Source: B2-G16 sp964528085 (GTDB lineage Bacteria; Bipolaricaulota; Bipolaricaulia; UBA7950; UBA9294). Taken from it: a stretch of 64,000 nt of DNA. Every line of letters starts with the position of its first letter. The stretch's first letter is position 1. Location: positions 5,678-69,677 of the forward strand of contig CAZGRE010000002.1 in the NCBI GenBank assembly GCA_964528085.1, written 5' to 3'. Shown here piece after piece: positions 9,057 to 18,924 of this stretch. Under the pieces are notes generated by a model. That model did not search any database, had not been told where the DNA came from, and worked only from the letters and a program-made list of their open reading frames with translations. Made by a program: the position numbers and the translations under genes.

Positions 9057-10423
9057 CTGATCAGAAGCTTCATGTACGAGGCGATGTCATCGATCTCCTC
9101 GAGGCGCATCGTCTCCTCGACGATCTTTCTTCGCCTTCTCTCATCGAGCTTCTGCGCGTTGGCGTCGAACTTCTCGATCAGTTCAGCGTCGGTGAGGGGG
9201 CGCTCGGCCCGGCCCTTGGCGTGATCCTCGACCTTCGTGAACGAGCGGCCGTCGGTGGTCGTTATCGTCACGATCGCCCGCTTGACGGCCGGGAAGAGCC
9301 GGTCGATCTCCTCGCTCGCCCGCACCTCGATCTTGTTAAGGAAGCCACGAACGGCCGGGTCCATTATCGCCTCGTCGGTGAAATCGGACGGGAGGACGTT
9401 CCCCTTCGCTATCGCGACGGCGATGCAGTAGGGGAGGGAGTGGTCGGCCGTCTCCTTCGTCTGCGGGGCATACTTCGACGGATCGGAGAGGATGTCCGCC
9501 CCCCGCGTCGTCGTCTCGATCGTGACCGATTCGACCTGGGAGGGGGCGATCCGGTTCTCGGACATCAGCTCGAGAACGGCTGTGATCGGTTGGTGGGTTA
9601 GCGCCTCGGTCGGGAACGCCTTGTACCCACACTCGGTGATCAGGAACTCATCGCCGAGGCCGCCGAGGATCCTATCCGGGTTCCAGGTGACGTTCCCTAT
9701 CACTTCGAAGACCCCTTCCTTCCCCTCGAACACCTCGACCGGACCGGTGTAGCCTGTCTTGGCGAGGAGGGCGGCGCGGACTCCGGCCTCGGTCGCCATC
9801 GGATCGGCCGTGTTCTTCATGTTCGTCAGGTGACCGGCGACCACCCCTCCGAGGGTGAAGTGGCTTGATCCGGATATCCCGCACGCGGCGACGAGCTCGT
9901 CCTCGGTCAGCCCGAGCATTCTCCCGGCGACGAGCGGGCTGACGAACTGGGTGAGGCTCGCATGATGCCAGCCGACCTCGCGGATCCCCGGATCTGCGGC
10001 GAGGCAGAGGCGCATCTCGAGCTCGTAGGCGGTCACGATCCCGACGATCAGATCCTTCCCGCTCAAATGCTCCCTCTCGGCCGGGGAGAGGGCGGCCGGG
10101 ATGATGTCGGACGGGTGGGATGGGTCGTTCTTCCAATAGATGTCGTTGTAGTCCATCGCCCGGATGAGGAGCGAGTTCATCAGCGCCGCGTTCGGGAGGT
10201 TCGTCCGCGTTCCATGCCCGATGATCGTCGCTTCCTCGGTCCCGCCGAGGGAGCGGACATACTCATACGCTCGGAGCATGTCTTCGTTGTCGAGTGCCGC
10301 GAGAGCACATCCTATCGAGTCGAGGAGGAAACGCTTCGCCTCCTTCCGCGCCGGAGCCGGTATCCGATCGTAGCTCAAGTCTCTTGCGAACCGCGCCATC
10401 CTCCTGCTGATCGAATCGCTCAT
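9053..10423 (-). CDS. MmgE/PrpD family protein (2-methylcitrate dehydratase type)
   Basis: Family members include 2-methylcitrate dehydratase PrpD and cis-aconitate decarboxylase. The length of 456 residues is normal. Typical elements are DSIGCALAAL near the start, LMNSLLIRAMDYNDIYWK, PSHPSDIIPAAL, and GYKAFPTEALTHQPITAVLEL in the second half. No methylcitrate synthase or methylisocitrate lyase is near. Instead the upstream neighbour, one base away, is an isocitrate/isopropylmalate dehydrogenase-like gene. The pair suggests processing of a tricarboxylic acid, but the substrate is an inference. Confidence 0.9.
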   Translation of the reverse strand: MSDSISRRMARFARDLSYDRIPAPARKEAKRFLLDSIGCALAALDNEDMLRAYEYVRSLGGTEEATIIGHGTRTNLPNAALMNSLLIRAMDYNDIYWKNDPSHPSDIIPAALSPAEREHLSGKDLIVGIVTAYELEMRLCLAADPGIREVGWHHASLTQFVSPLVAGRMLGLTEDELVAACGISGSSHFTLGGVVAGHLTNMKNTADPMATEAGVRAALLAKTGYTGPVEVFEGKEGVFEVIGNVTWNPDRILGGLGDEFLITECGYKAFPTEALTHQPITAVLELMSENRIAPSQVESVTIETTTRGADILSDPSKYAPQTKETADHSLPYCIAVAIAKGNVLPSDFTDEAIMDPAVRGFLNKIEVRASEEIDRLFPAVKRAIVTITTTDGRSFTKVEDHAKGRAERPLTDAELIEKFDANAQKLDERRRRKIVEETMRLEEIDDIASYMKLLIR

Positions 10424-10424
10424 C

Positions 10425-11549
10425 TCACCCCTCCTTCGCCGCTTCCGCGATCGCCTCTGCCATCTCCGTCGTCGTCGCGTTCCCGCCCATGTCGTAGGTC
10501 CGCACGCGCCCCTCGGCGATGACGCGCGCCACGGCGTCCTCTATCCGGCTCGCCAGAGCGGTTTCGCCGAGGTAGTCGAGCATCATCTTCGCCGAGCGGA
10601 TCGTGGCGATCGGGTTCACCTTGTTCAGGCCGGCGTACTTCGGGGCCGAGCCGTGCGTCGGCTCGAAGATCGCGTAGTCGTCCCCGATGTTCCCGGCGCA
10701 GGCGAATCCGAGGCCGCCGACGATCTGGGCGGCGAGGTCGGAGATTATGTCGCCGAACATGTTCGAGCTGACGAGGACACCGTAGTCCTGTGGGTTCTTC
10801 ACGAGCCACATGCACATGGCGTCAACGTTCGTCTCCCAGAGCTCAATCCCTTCGTACTCCTTGGCGATCGCCCTCGCCTCCCTCACCATCAGTCCCGATG
10901 TCTCGCGGATCACGTTCGGCTTCTCGACGACGGTGACCGTCTGGTAGCCGTGCGCCTTAGCGTACTCGAATGCATTCCGGACGATCCTCCGGCACCCTTT
11001 CCTTGTGAATATCCTCGCCGAGACGGCGATGTCCTCGTTTTTCACGCCCTTGAACCGCGCCATCTTCGGATGGACCTCGAGCGCCCTTCGGACCTCGTCC
11101 GGGAGCGGATGCCACTCGACACCGCTGTACAACCCCTCGGTGTTCTCGCGGAAGACGACGAGGTCGATGTCGTCGCGGAGGTTGAGCGGGTTTCCCGGAT
11201 AGGCCTTGCACGGACGGAGGTTGGTGTGCAGGTCGAACAGCTGTCTCAGCCCGACGATCGGGCTTGAGTAGACGAGCCCCTTCCCCTGTAGCTCCGGGGC
11301 GAGCTCGGCCGCCGCCTCCTCCTTTGGCTTCGATGTGATCGCTCCGAACAGGCAGCAGTCGGTCTCCTTCAACAGTTCGATCGTCCGCTCTGGAAGGGGG
11401 TTCCCTTCTGTCTTCCAAAACTCCCAGCCGATATCCCCATAGCGGTAGTCCGCTTCGAACCCGATCGAGTCGAGGACGAGCCTTGCCGCTTCCAGAACCT
11501 CGCTGCCGACCCCATCGCCGGGGAGGATCGCGATCCGGTACTCTCCCAT
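10425..11549 (-). CDS. Isocitrate/isopropylmalate dehydrogenase family protein
   Basis: This family oxidatively decarboxylates 2-hydroxy dicarboxylates or tricarboxylates (isocitrate, 3-isopropylmalate, homoisocitrate) with NAD or NADP. The 374-residue protein begins [15 protein letters not shown]. It contains [16 protein letters not shown] (substrate loop), [27 protein letters not shown], the metal-binding [20 protein letters not shown] and [12 protein letters not shown]. Which substrate is used cannot be decided by eye, though the last motif is closer to isocitrate enzymes. ATG 11549 is chosen because GGAGGG precedes it and the upstream residues look non-coding. It is the first gene of an operon with the MmgE/PrpD and NUDIX genes. 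Confidence 0.92.
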   Translation of the reverse strand: MGEYRIAILPGDGVGSEVLEAARLVLDSIGFEADYRYGDIGWEFWKTEGNPLPERTIELLKETDCCLFGAITSKPKEEAAAELAPELQGKGLVYSSPIVGLRQLFDLHTNLRPCKAYPGNPLNLRDDIDLVVFRENTEGLYSGVEWHPLPDEVRRALEVHPKMARFKGVKNEDIAVSARIFTRKGCRRIVRNAFEYAKAHGYQTVTVVEKPNVIRETSGLMVREARAIAKEYEGIELWETNVDAMCMWLVKNPQDYGVLVSSNMFGDIISDLAAQIVGGLGFACAGNIGDDYAIFEPTHGSAPKYAGLNKVNPIATIRSAKMMLDYLGETALASRIEDAVARVIAEGRVRTYDMGGNATTTEMAEAIAEAAKEG

Positions 11550-11725
11550 AATCCCTCCTGTAGCTCGCGGTCTGCCGTGATTATAGCGGGGAGGGGGTGG
11601 GTTGGTCGATCGAGCCAGCTTGTTTTCTGAAACCGGGACGGTCATCGGAGGGTAGATCGATTGCGGGAGGGAGGACCTTCCGGGAAAGGAGGGTACCATG
11701 AAGAATCGACTGAGGGGAGTCCGGC

Positions 11726-11754
11726 TTCACTTTCGACGTTCATCGCGTTATAGT
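11726..11754 (+). promoter_or_regulatory. Predicted promoter for the secreted protein at 11776
   Basis: TTCACT at 11726-11731 (4 of 6) is followed after 17 bases by TATAGT at 11749-11754 (5 of 6). The strong Shine-Dalgarno AAGGAGGT begins about 7 bases downstream, so the leader would be very short. Confidence 0.45.
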
Positions 11755-11775
11755 GGGAAAAAGGAGGTAATCGCC

Positions 11776-12615
11776 ATGACCGACCGCACTTCGGGCAGCC
11801 GGATGTTCGGGCGGCTGATCGTTCCAGTCCTTTTGGTGATCGTACTCGTATTTGTCGCCGCTTCGCCGGCACGGAGGGTGATCGCACAGGAAGAGCCGTT
11901 CGTAGAGAGGGTCCTTCGAACCTTGACGCTCCTCCCCGAGGATTATCTCCCGGCGTTGGTCCGGCTGATGGGAGCCATGAATGAGGACGGTGCGCCGTTC
12001 TACCTTGCTATCGAGGCCGGGTATATGCCGCGGGAGTTTTTGGCGATGCAGGAGATCGTCGAGCCGATTGAGCTCTCTCCCAGCGCTTTTCAGATCACCG
12101 TATTCAACTTTGAGATCGACCCGGAGAGCGAGGAGGAGCCGTGGTTCAGCGTCGCTGAGCCGCTCGAGGACCTGGTCTACGATCCGAAGGGGATAGGGAT
12201 CATGTACCCGAACGTCGGGATCTTCATCCAGGAGGCGCATGAGGCTCCGCCCGAGGGAGAGGCGAGGTTCACCGCCGGCCCACCGACCGAGGAGATCGAG
12301 GATATGCTCGGCTTGACGGCCCGGCTGACCGGAGATGTGCTCGAGCGACTCCGGATGGTGATGAAGGACCTCGACCGGATGGATCCCGAGGATCCGATGC
12401 GGGTTGGATTCCTGAACAACGTGCGTGAGTTCCTCCTTCGGAGTGGGATCACGCTCCCTGCCTCCGATTATCGGATCGTTGCCCTCGACTTCCAACGGGC
12501 GGAGGCGTTCAACGCGGACATCCCGGATGAGGTGAGGCCAGGCCTCGCTGTCCTTCCGGAGGGGATCGGCGTATTCTTCGATCGAATCGGGATCTTCGTT
12601 CAGCTTGCGATTTAG
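11776..12615 (+). CDS. Secreted or membrane-anchored protein of unknown function
   Basis: The 279-residue product starts at ATG 11776, eight bases after a perfect AAGGAGGT. A single hydrophobic segment near the N-terminus (LIVPVLLVIVLVFVAASP, ending before ARRVIAQEE) is a signal peptide or anchor. The mature part is acidic, rich in Glu and Pro, and contains no cysteine. Segments such as EPWFSVAEPLEDLVYDP, IGIMYPNVGIFIQEAHE and IGVFFDRIGIFVQLAI suggest a beta-rich fold. I do not recognise the family. It precedes the three CARDB genes on the same strand and may belong to their expression unit. Confidence 0.7.
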   Translation: MTDRTSGSRMFGRLIVPVLLVIVLVFVAASPARRVIAQEEPFVERVLRTLTLLPEDYLPALVRLMGAMNEDGAPFYLAIEAGYMPREFLAMQEIVEPIELSPSAFQITVFNFEIDPESEEEPWFSVAEPLEDLVYDPKGIGIMYPNVGIFIQEAHEAPPEGEARFTAGPPTEEIEDMLGLTARLTGDVLERLRMVMKDLDRMDPEDPMRVGFLNNVREFLLRSGITLPASDYRIVALDFQRAEAFNADIPDEVRPGLAVLPEGIGVFFDRIGIFVQLAI

Positions 12616-12678
12616 TCACAGGATCAGGAAGGAGTGAATGTAGGGTTTCGTGGGGTTACGGGTAAGGGAGGAGGGCTG

Positions 12679-14889
12679 ATGCTCAGGGAGGCGGTCGGCG
12701 GTAAGGGATTGTTTAGCCTGAGGGGGGCCGTGACGGTCCCCCTTTTGATTCTCGTTGTTATGGTCGTGTCGGTGGCCGTTCGAGCGGACTCAGCCGTCGA
12801 CATATCGGTTGAGACGATCCGGATCGATCGGTCTCCCGGTGCAGCGAGCGCGGAGGGCTCGCTCGGGTTGGATCAGGGCCTCGTGGGGGACACCTTGCAC
12901 GTGAGTGCCCTCGTCAAGAACGTGGGTACCTCTCCGGTCGGGCAGTTTAAGGTCGATTTCTTCTTCACCGAGATGATATCCGGCGAACACGGAAGGATCG
13001 GCACACAGACGGTCCTCGGTCTCGATCCCGGGGGGGAGATCCGTCCGGTCGTGGTGGTCGACACCTCGACTTTCACCCCCGGGATATACGCGTTCTCCGC
13101 TGAGGCGGACCCTGACGGGTCATTGGGGGAGGATGAGGATAATCGCTGCAACAACATCGCTCCACGCGGTTCCTGCGCCGGTCAAGCGAAGGAGAGGCAG
13201 GACAAGTACAAGCTCACCCTCCTACGAGAAGGGAAATCGATCTCCGAGCTGAGCGTGACCCCGCGCTTCCCCGTCTGTCGGATGGGAAAGCTGGAGGAGA
13301 CGATCACGGTTCACCTGTACAACGTCGGGACGGAGCCGTTGACCAAGGATGACGTCGAGGTCTGGGGCTACTACAGGCTGGGACTCGACCCCCCTGCCGA
13401 TCAATTCACGCCGCTCGTCGTCGATGCGGCGGAGAACCCCGTCCAGTTGTCGGTCAAGAGCTTCGCCGGTCTAGATCCCGGGAAGGACGGGTACATGACG
13501 ATAGGCCTCAGCTTCGACGTATTCGACCGGTTGTTCGAGCCACGGAGCACGGAGGAGAATGAAGGGGAGGACCTCGGTAATCCCTATCCCGTTCAGCTTC
13601 GGATGACGGTCAAGGTCGGAACCGACGAGAAGGACATCTTCCTCCCCGACCAGTTCCGCCTGGCGCAATTCTATTCCGCGGTCGATCTGTGGACGTTCCC
13701 GGCAAGGCCGGTCTGTTCGTGTACAACTTATGAAGATATAGAGAGTATCTCCGTCCCTCCCGCTGTGGCCGGGGGGCTCGTCTTTCACGTCGTCTCGACC
13801 GCAGCTGGCGATCGGTTGCACGTGTTGAAGGTGAACACCGGCGAGGAGAAGGGGAGTTGGGAGGCGCCGAACGGTATCGCCCTCACCTCCCCTGCTGCTT
13901 TCTATGATTCGACCGGGAATTCCTACCGGATCTACCTCGGCGGAAGCGACGGGAAGGTCTACTCCCTCCAAGGTGAGGAGAAGGAGGAGGGGGCGTTCCT
14001 GACGAGCCTATGGACGAGCCCCTCTGATATCGTCAGCCCGCCGAGGTCCGGAGGGGCGACGAGTTACCTCCGTCTTTCCTCCGATGGGACGAAGCTAATC
14101 GTCGGTTCGGAGAACGGCGTGTTCGTCCTCGATGCAGCGAGCGGCGATCTCCTCGGGAGCTATACCTCTTACGGTCCGGTCAGCACGAAGCCGGCCTACG
14201 TCGATGCGACCGGCGCGATCTGGTTCGCGTCGGATGAGGAGATCTATGGAATCCTCCCGAACGGGTCCGAGTGCACGTACGACGTCAAGGATCGTGTAAC
14301 GACTTCGCTTGAGCTGAACGGCACGGGGACGAGTCTCTTCTTCGGGACCGAGTCCGGCTCCGTTTACGCCGTTGATGCCGTTGTCGGCGGAGGGACCTGC
14401 ACGGTTCTGGCGAGCGCCGATCCCCTGCGGACGGTCGTCGGGATGGCGGTCGCTACCGCGGAGGAGGATGCCGTCATCTACCTGACGAGTGACATCGGGG
14501 AGATCGCCCGCGTCGAGTATGACGAAAGGAAGGGGTTCACGCGGGTCACCACCTCCGAGAGGGATTTCGAGCCGACGAAGATCCTCGCCGCTCCCGCCAT
14601 CCTCGAGAACAGGAAGGGCGATGACGCTGATGCCGTGCTGGTTGCAGGAGAATGGAAGGAGAAGGGGGCAAGGACGTTGCGGCCTGTCCTCCAAGGTTGG
14701 AAGAGCGATCTGACGGAGTACGAGACCGTCAAGATATGGGGGTCCTCCGTCTCCCTCGTCTTTGAACCGGAGGAGGACACCGTCATCCCGCAGGGCCTAT
14801 TGATGCCGGTCATCGATCAGGATTGGAAGATACTCCTCGTCGCTTCCTCCGACGGGTATCTCTATGCATTCGACCTGAGCGGAATTTAG
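12679..14889 (+). CDS. Secreted CARDB-domain protein with C-terminal beta-propeller
   Basis: The 736-residue protein has a signal peptide (VPLLILVVMVVSVAVRA) and one N-terminal CARDB domain. The domain includes LHVSALVKNVGTSPVGQFKV and ends with a DPDGSLGEDEDNRCNN loop, a calcium-binding-like variant of the usual DExNN ending. A second beta-sandwich-like region follows. From about residue 350 there are repeated PQQ/WD-like blades, such as RLHVLKVNTGEEKGSWEAP, GVFVLDAASGDLLGSY, SLFFGTESGSVYAVDA and LLVASSDGYLYAFDLSG. CARDB domains are known from cell-surface adhesion-type proteins; the ligand is unknown. ATG 12679 with GGAGGA upstream is preferred over GTG 12634. It is the first of three related genes. 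Confidence 0.85.
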   Translation: MLREAVGGKGLFSLRGAVTVPLLILVVMVVSVAVRADSAVDISVETIRIDRSPGAASAEGSLGLDQGLVGDTLHVSALVKNVGTSPVGQFKVDFFFTEMISGEHGRIGTQTVLGLDPGGEIRPVVVVDTSTFTPGIYAFSAEADPDGSLGEDEDNRCNNIAPRGSCAGQAKERQDKYKLTLLREGKSISELSVTPRFPVCRMGKLEETITVHLYNVGTEPLTKDDVEVWGYYRLGLDPPADQFTPLVVDAAENPVQLSVKSFAGLDPGKDGYMTIGLSFDVFDRLFEPRSTEENEGEDLGNPYPVQLRMTVKVGTDEKDIFLPDQFRLAQFYSAVDLWTFPARPVCSCTTYEDIESISVPPAVAGGLVFHVVSTAAGDRLHVLKVNTGEEKGSWEAPNGIALTSPAAFYDSTGNSYRIYLGGSDGKVYSLQGEEKEEGAFLTSLWTSPSDIVSPPRSGGATSYLRLSSDGTKLIVGSENGVFVLDAASGDLLGSYTSYGPVSTKPAYVDATGAIWFASDEEIYGILPNGSECTYDVKDRVTTSLELNGTGTSLFFGTESGSVYAVDAVVGGGTCTVLASADPLRTVVGMAVATAEEDAVIYLTSDIGEIARVEYDERKGFTRVTTSERDFEPTKILAAPAILENRKGDDADAVLVAGEWKEKGARTLRPVLQGWKSDLTEYETVKIWGSSVSLVFEPEEDTVIPQGLLMPVIDQDWKILLVASSDGYLYAFDLSGI

Positions 14890-14911
14890 GCGGTTTAATT
14901 GCAGTGGTTTT

Positions 14912-14920
14912 TGGTATGAT
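14912..14920 (+). promoter_or_regulatory. Extended -10 promoter of the CARDB gene at 14942
   Basis: TGGTATGAT is an extended -10 element that lies 21 bases before the start codon. No good -35 is seen at the expected distance, which is normal for extended -10 promoters. The same nonamer lies upstream of yebC. Confidence 0.45.
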
Positions 14921-14941
14921 CCGTAGCTAAGTTAAGGGGGC

Positions 14942-17900
14942 ATGATGGGGCGAGGACGTTTCGGCAAGTGTCTGCTTCTCTTGGGTCTTCTTTCGATTGC
15001 GATTATTGTGGTCGGTGCCTACCCGGATGAGCCGCTCCCCGACTTGACGATCGACGGGGTGAGCTTCACTCCGCAAGGACCGGTCGTCCGCGGTGATCCG
15101 CTCTCGGCCGCAGTCGTCATCGTGCGTGCCGGTCAGCCGGTAGACGTGCCGGTCAGGGTTGAGATCAGCTGGCGGCGGCTGGATGCGGAGGGGGCGTGCG
15201 GTTCGGTAATTGAGACGCTCGCTTCCGATGAGGAGACGGTCGAGGTGAAGATCGACACCTCCCTCCTCACCCCTGGGACGTACGAGCTCGTCGCTCGCGT
15301 CGACCCGGAGGATCTGATCGCTGAGAGCGACGAGACGAACAACCGGGCTGTCTTCTACTTCGATGTCCTCCCTCCGAGGCCGGAGCTTCACCCGGTCAGC
15401 CTTAACGTCGACCCGGCCTCCCCGCTCGAGTGGGGGGAGACGGCGACGGTGACCGCTGGCGTCGAGAATACGGGGAGGCTTTCAGCGGGCGCGTTTCACG
15501 TCGAGTTCCTGCTGTTTCCCATCTATTGTCACGACCCGGATACAGGGGAGGCGTGGACGATCTCCGCTCTCGCTTCCGGTGATGGGGGAATGGCTACCTG
15601 GGTCTTCTCCGCGGTGGATGCCCCCCCCGCCGACCTCACCGAGCTGACGGCGGAGATCCCTCCTGGGGCGTGGATACCGTTTTCGTCCGTCAGGATCCCT
15701 GGCCTCGAGCGGGATCAGCAGATAGGGGTGAGTAACCCGTTCTGGACCGGCCAGCCGCTCCGTGATCTTCTTGCCGCAAGCGGCGAGAAGACGATCAGCG
15801 GTTCGATCATGACGCCGCTCAGTGACGACGAGCTGGAGCTTCTCGAGGGGTGCGTGACCACTTACGCGATCGAGATCCTCGTCGGGGAACCGGCTGGGAT
15901 GCTCGAAGAGGATCCAATGAACAATCGTCTGAGAAGCGCTCTGACGGTGCAGCCATCGACCCTCGAACTCCCGGAGCTCGTCCCTGTTCAGATTACGTTC
16001 GACCGGGATCTTCCCCTCAACTGGGACGATGACATGGACGCTGAGGTCGTGGTGACGAACCGGGGCGGGAGTGGGGTACTGAGCGGGTTCGATGTCAGCT
16101 ACTACTACCGCCGGTCGGGTGAGAGCGAATGGATATTCCTCGACAAGGAGAGGATCTCCCAGTTGGGGATCGAGGAGGATTCGAACACGGAGAGCGTCAA
16201 GGCGACGGTCGACGCCGATCCCAGTCGGCTCTCCCTGAGACCGGGGAGTTACGAGCTGCGGGTCGTCGTCGACGAAGCGGACGTGATTCGAGAGCAGAAC
16301 GAGGAGAACAACGAGCTGGTCGTTGGATTCTCCGTCAAGGGGAGCGAGATTCACCCGATCAGCCTCGACCTCCCCTCTGCGCCTGTCCATCAAGGGGATA
16401 CGGTATCCGTCGTTGCCCTCGTGGAGAACACGGGGGAACTCAGCCTTCATGACTTCACCGTCGGCTTTTACGTCGACGACATCAGGTTCGACACCTTCTA
16501 CTACCGTTCTCCGGAGAGCGAGGACGGTCTTGAGGAGGATGATAGGACGCGGGTGGAAGGGCTTCTCGATACATCCGATCTCCCGCCGGAGGAGTACACC
16601 CTCCGGGTGGTGATCGATCCGGACGACAGGATCCCCGAGCTCGACGAGGGGAACAACACGATCAGCGCTCCCCTCACGATCCTCCCTCCGCTCAAGCGGC
16701 AGGCCGAGCTTCAGCTGACCGGGGTCGATCTCTCACCGGCATCCCCGATCGGGGAGGGGAGTCGCCTCGTCGTCTCCGCGACCGTCAGGAACGCCGGGGA
16801 TATCGATGCCGATCGGTTCCAGATCCGATTCGAGGTCTTACCGGTCGAAGGAGGGAGCGCTGTTGAACCTCAACCGGGGGATCGGTTCTATATCACCCAG
16901 GACGTCCCCGGCCTGGCGCGCTCAGCGAGCCGCGTGATCCAGGTGACGTTCACGACCGATGATTGGCCGAAGGGATCATACGAGCTTCGCGTCCGCGTCG
17001 ATCCGCCGTCAACGGATGAGCTCGGGGATCGGGGCGAGGTCGATGAGATCGATGAGCTGAACGATGAGATGATCGTGTCGTTTGCGATCGGTCCCCCTCC
17101 CGCCGGTGAGGAAGGGGTGGGTCCGACCGATGCCCCGAACCTCGCGTTCGCTGATCTTGCGGTCAGCCCTTCGACATCGGTCGATGTGGGAACGCCGATC
17201 AAGGTCTCCGGGAGCGTCATCAATCGTGGGCGGAGGCCGGCCGGTCCGTTCAGGATCACGATAAAGTGGCTCGGCCCGGGCGGTGGAGGTTACACGGTCA
17301 CGACCCAGGACGTCTCCGGCCTCGGAGTCGGGGAATCGGTCGCCATCATACCGGTGACGATCCAGACCTCGTTCCCGATGGGGACGTACCGGCTCGTGGC
17401 GACGGTCGACGCGCGCGCTGCGGTTGAAGAGCAGAACGAGGCCGATAACGAACGGACGATCGAAGTCACGGTCGGCGGCGGAGCGGGGATCCTCCCCGAC
17501 CTCGTCCCGACCTCCATCCGCTTCGTCCCTCCCTCCGGCGCTCAGCTCGGCGAGCGGGTGATCGCCTACGTGACCGTCCGCAATCAAGGGCCGCTCGCTG
17601 TCGGACCGTTCTCGATCGCGTTTACAACCCTGGCGGGGACCGATTACATAATCCGGGATGGCCTCGGCCCGCTCGGGGAGGTGGAGATCCCATATACCTT
17701 CCTTCCGACCGTGGCCGGGGAGTACGAGGTGTCGGTCGTCGTCGACCCGGACGATGCCCTGGCCGAATCGAACGAGAAGAACAACGCGATTACGGGCTCG
17801 CTCGAAGTCGCTCCTCCGGCGAGGATAGAGGCGGTGGGGGTCGTTCATGACGACTCCCCGGTCAGGCTCCTCGCCGTCGATCGTCCTTCAGGGACGGTCT

Positions 17901-18889
17901 ACGCTGCCTGGAGCAACGGGAAGGTGTGGGCGATCGGTCGGAATGGGGAGGTCAGGCTCCTGTTCGATGCCGGGGAGGGGATCACCGCTCTCGCCATCGA
18001 TTCCGGCGCGAAGTCAGTCGTCTACGTCGGAACATCGGGGGGTAAGGTCGATAAGGTCGATGCTGCTACCGGCGAGCTGATCGTCGGATCGGCCCCGTTC
18101 GTCTCCCCTGTACGCGTCCTTGTCCTTGCCGGCGGCGGGGGGATCTACGTTGGGACGGAGGAGAGGCTCCTCCGCCTCGCCAGTGACCTTCAGGTCATTG
18201 CCGCGGTCGATGTGAGCGGTGGGATAGTCGATCTCGCATATGACGAGCCGCGGGAGACGGTCTATGCTGTATCGCCGGACGGGCTGTATGCGTTCGATGC
18301 CGATCTTGCTGCCTTGAGCGATGTCTCCGGTTTTTATGGGAAGCTGAGCGCCCTCTCCCTCGGGAACAGCGGTCTGTTCGTCGGGACCGACGCCGGGGTC
18401 CTGTACGCGTACAGCTATTGCATGTCCCACGCCGGATCTCCGCCGATGATGCTCGCCGGATGGAGGTTTCCGAAGACGGGGACCCTCGAAGGGGGGATAA
18501 CGTCGATCGTGGCTGCCGGGGGGACGGGGACAACGTATGTCGCGACCTCCGGCGGGAAGGTCTACGCGGTGAGCCTGACCGGGGAGTCGATCTGGACCTA
18601 TCCGGCGATCGAAGGGGAGACGGTCTCTCCGATTCACTCCATCCCGGTGGTGGAAGGGCGATCGGGTCGTCTCTTCTTCGGTGATGATTCAGGGATACCC
18701 TACATTTTGGAGAGCAACGGTTCGCCGGCGTTCAGCGTAGACGCCTCGGCGACGGGTGGTGCGGCGATCCGCTCCGACCTCGTCGTCGACGAACGGCGAG
18801 AGGAGACGGAGTCGGGGAGGGTGTTGGTCCGCACCTATTACTACGGTGCGGAGGACGGTTGGGTTTACAGGATCGATTCGCTTAAATAA
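14942..18889 (+). CDS. Giant secreted protein: seven CARDB repeats plus beta-propeller
   Basis: This 1315-residue protein has a signal peptide (GKCLLLLGLLSIAIIVVGA) and seven tandem CARDB domains over about residues 30-960. Each closes with a variant of VDPDDxIxExDExNN; examples are AESDETNN, REQNEENN, PELDEGNN, EEQNEADN and AESNEKNN. The C-terminal third is a beta-propeller with blades such as TVYAAWSNGKVWAIGRNGE, VYVGTSGGKVDKVDAATGE, TYVATSGGKVYAVSLTGE and GAEDGWVYRIDSL. The acidic Asn-rich loops look suited to calcium, which is an inference. The arrangement suggests an extended stalk holding a propeller head. AAGGGGG precedes ATG 14942 and ATG 14945, and either could start. Confidence 0.88.
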   Translation: MMGRGRFGKCLLLLGLLSIAIIVVGAYPDEPLPDLTIDGVSFTPQGPVVRGDPLSAAVVIVRAGQPVDVPVRVEISWRRLDAEGACGSVIETLASDEETVEVKIDTSLLTPGTYELVARVDPEDLIAESDETNNRAVFYFDVLPPRPELHPVSLNVDPASPLEWGETATVTAGVENTGRLSAGAFHVEFLLFPIYCHDPDTGEAWTISALASGDGGMATWVFSAVDAPPADLTELTAEIPPGAWIPFSSVRIPGLERDQQIGVSNPFWTGQPLRDLLAASGEKTISGSIMTPLSDDELELLEGCVTTYAIEILVGEPAGMLEEDPMNNRLRSALTVQPSTLELPELVPVQITFDRDLPLNWDDDMDAEVVVTNRGGSGVLSGFDVSYYYRRSGESEWIFLDKERISQLGIEEDSNTESVKATVDADPSRLSLRPGSYELRVVVDEADVIREQNEENNELVVGFSVKGSEIHPISLDLPSAPVHQGDTVSVVALVENTGELSLHDFTVGFYVDDIRFDTFYYRSPESEDGLEEDDRTRVEGLLDTSDLPPEEYTLRVVIDPDDRIPELDEGNNTISAPLTILPPLKRQAELQLTGVDLSPASPIGEGSRLVVSATVRNAGDIDADRFQIRFEVLPVEGGSAVEPQPGDRFYITQDVPGLARSASRVIQVTFTTDDWPKGSYELRVRVDPPSTDELGDRGEVDEIDELNDEMIVSFAIGPPPAGEEGVGPTDAPNLAFADLAVSPSTSVDVGTPIKVSGSVINRGRRPAGPFRITIKWLGPGGGGYTVTTQDVSGLGVGESVAIIPVTIQTSFPMGTYRLVATVDARAAVEEQNEADNERTIEVTVGGGAGILPDLVPTSIRFVPPSGAQLGERVIAYVTVRNQGPLAVGPFSIAFTTLAGTDYIIRDGLGPLGEVEIPYTFLPTVAGEYEVSVVVDPDDALAESNEKNNAITGSLEVAPPARIEAVGVVHDDSPVRLLAVDRPSGTVYAAWSNGKVWAIGRNGEVRLLFDAGEGITALAIDSGAKSVVYVGTSGGKVDKVDAATGELIVGSAPFVSPVRVLVLAGGGGIYVGTEERLLRLASDLQVIAAVDVSGGIVDLAYDEPRETVYAVSPDGLYAFDADLAALSDVSGFYGKLSALSLGNSGLFVGTDAGVLYAYSYCMSHAGSPPMMLAGWRFPKTGTLEGGITSIVAAGGTGTTYVATSGGKVYAVSLTGESIWTYPAIEGETVSPIHSIPVVEGRSGRLFFGDDSGIPYILESNGSPAFSVDASATGGAAIRSDLVVDERREETESGRVLVRTYYYGAEDGWVYRIDSLK

Positions 18890-18924
18890 GCATGGTCGCG
18901 CAAGACGGAAGGGAGGCAAGGAGG

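Noticed and set aside
15482..16450. Long open frames on the opposite strand of the CARDB genes
   Set aside because: They mirror the repeat structure of the plus-strand gene, have no ribosome site and encode low-complexity proteins rich in Arg, Asp and Pro. GC-rich codon use explains them.
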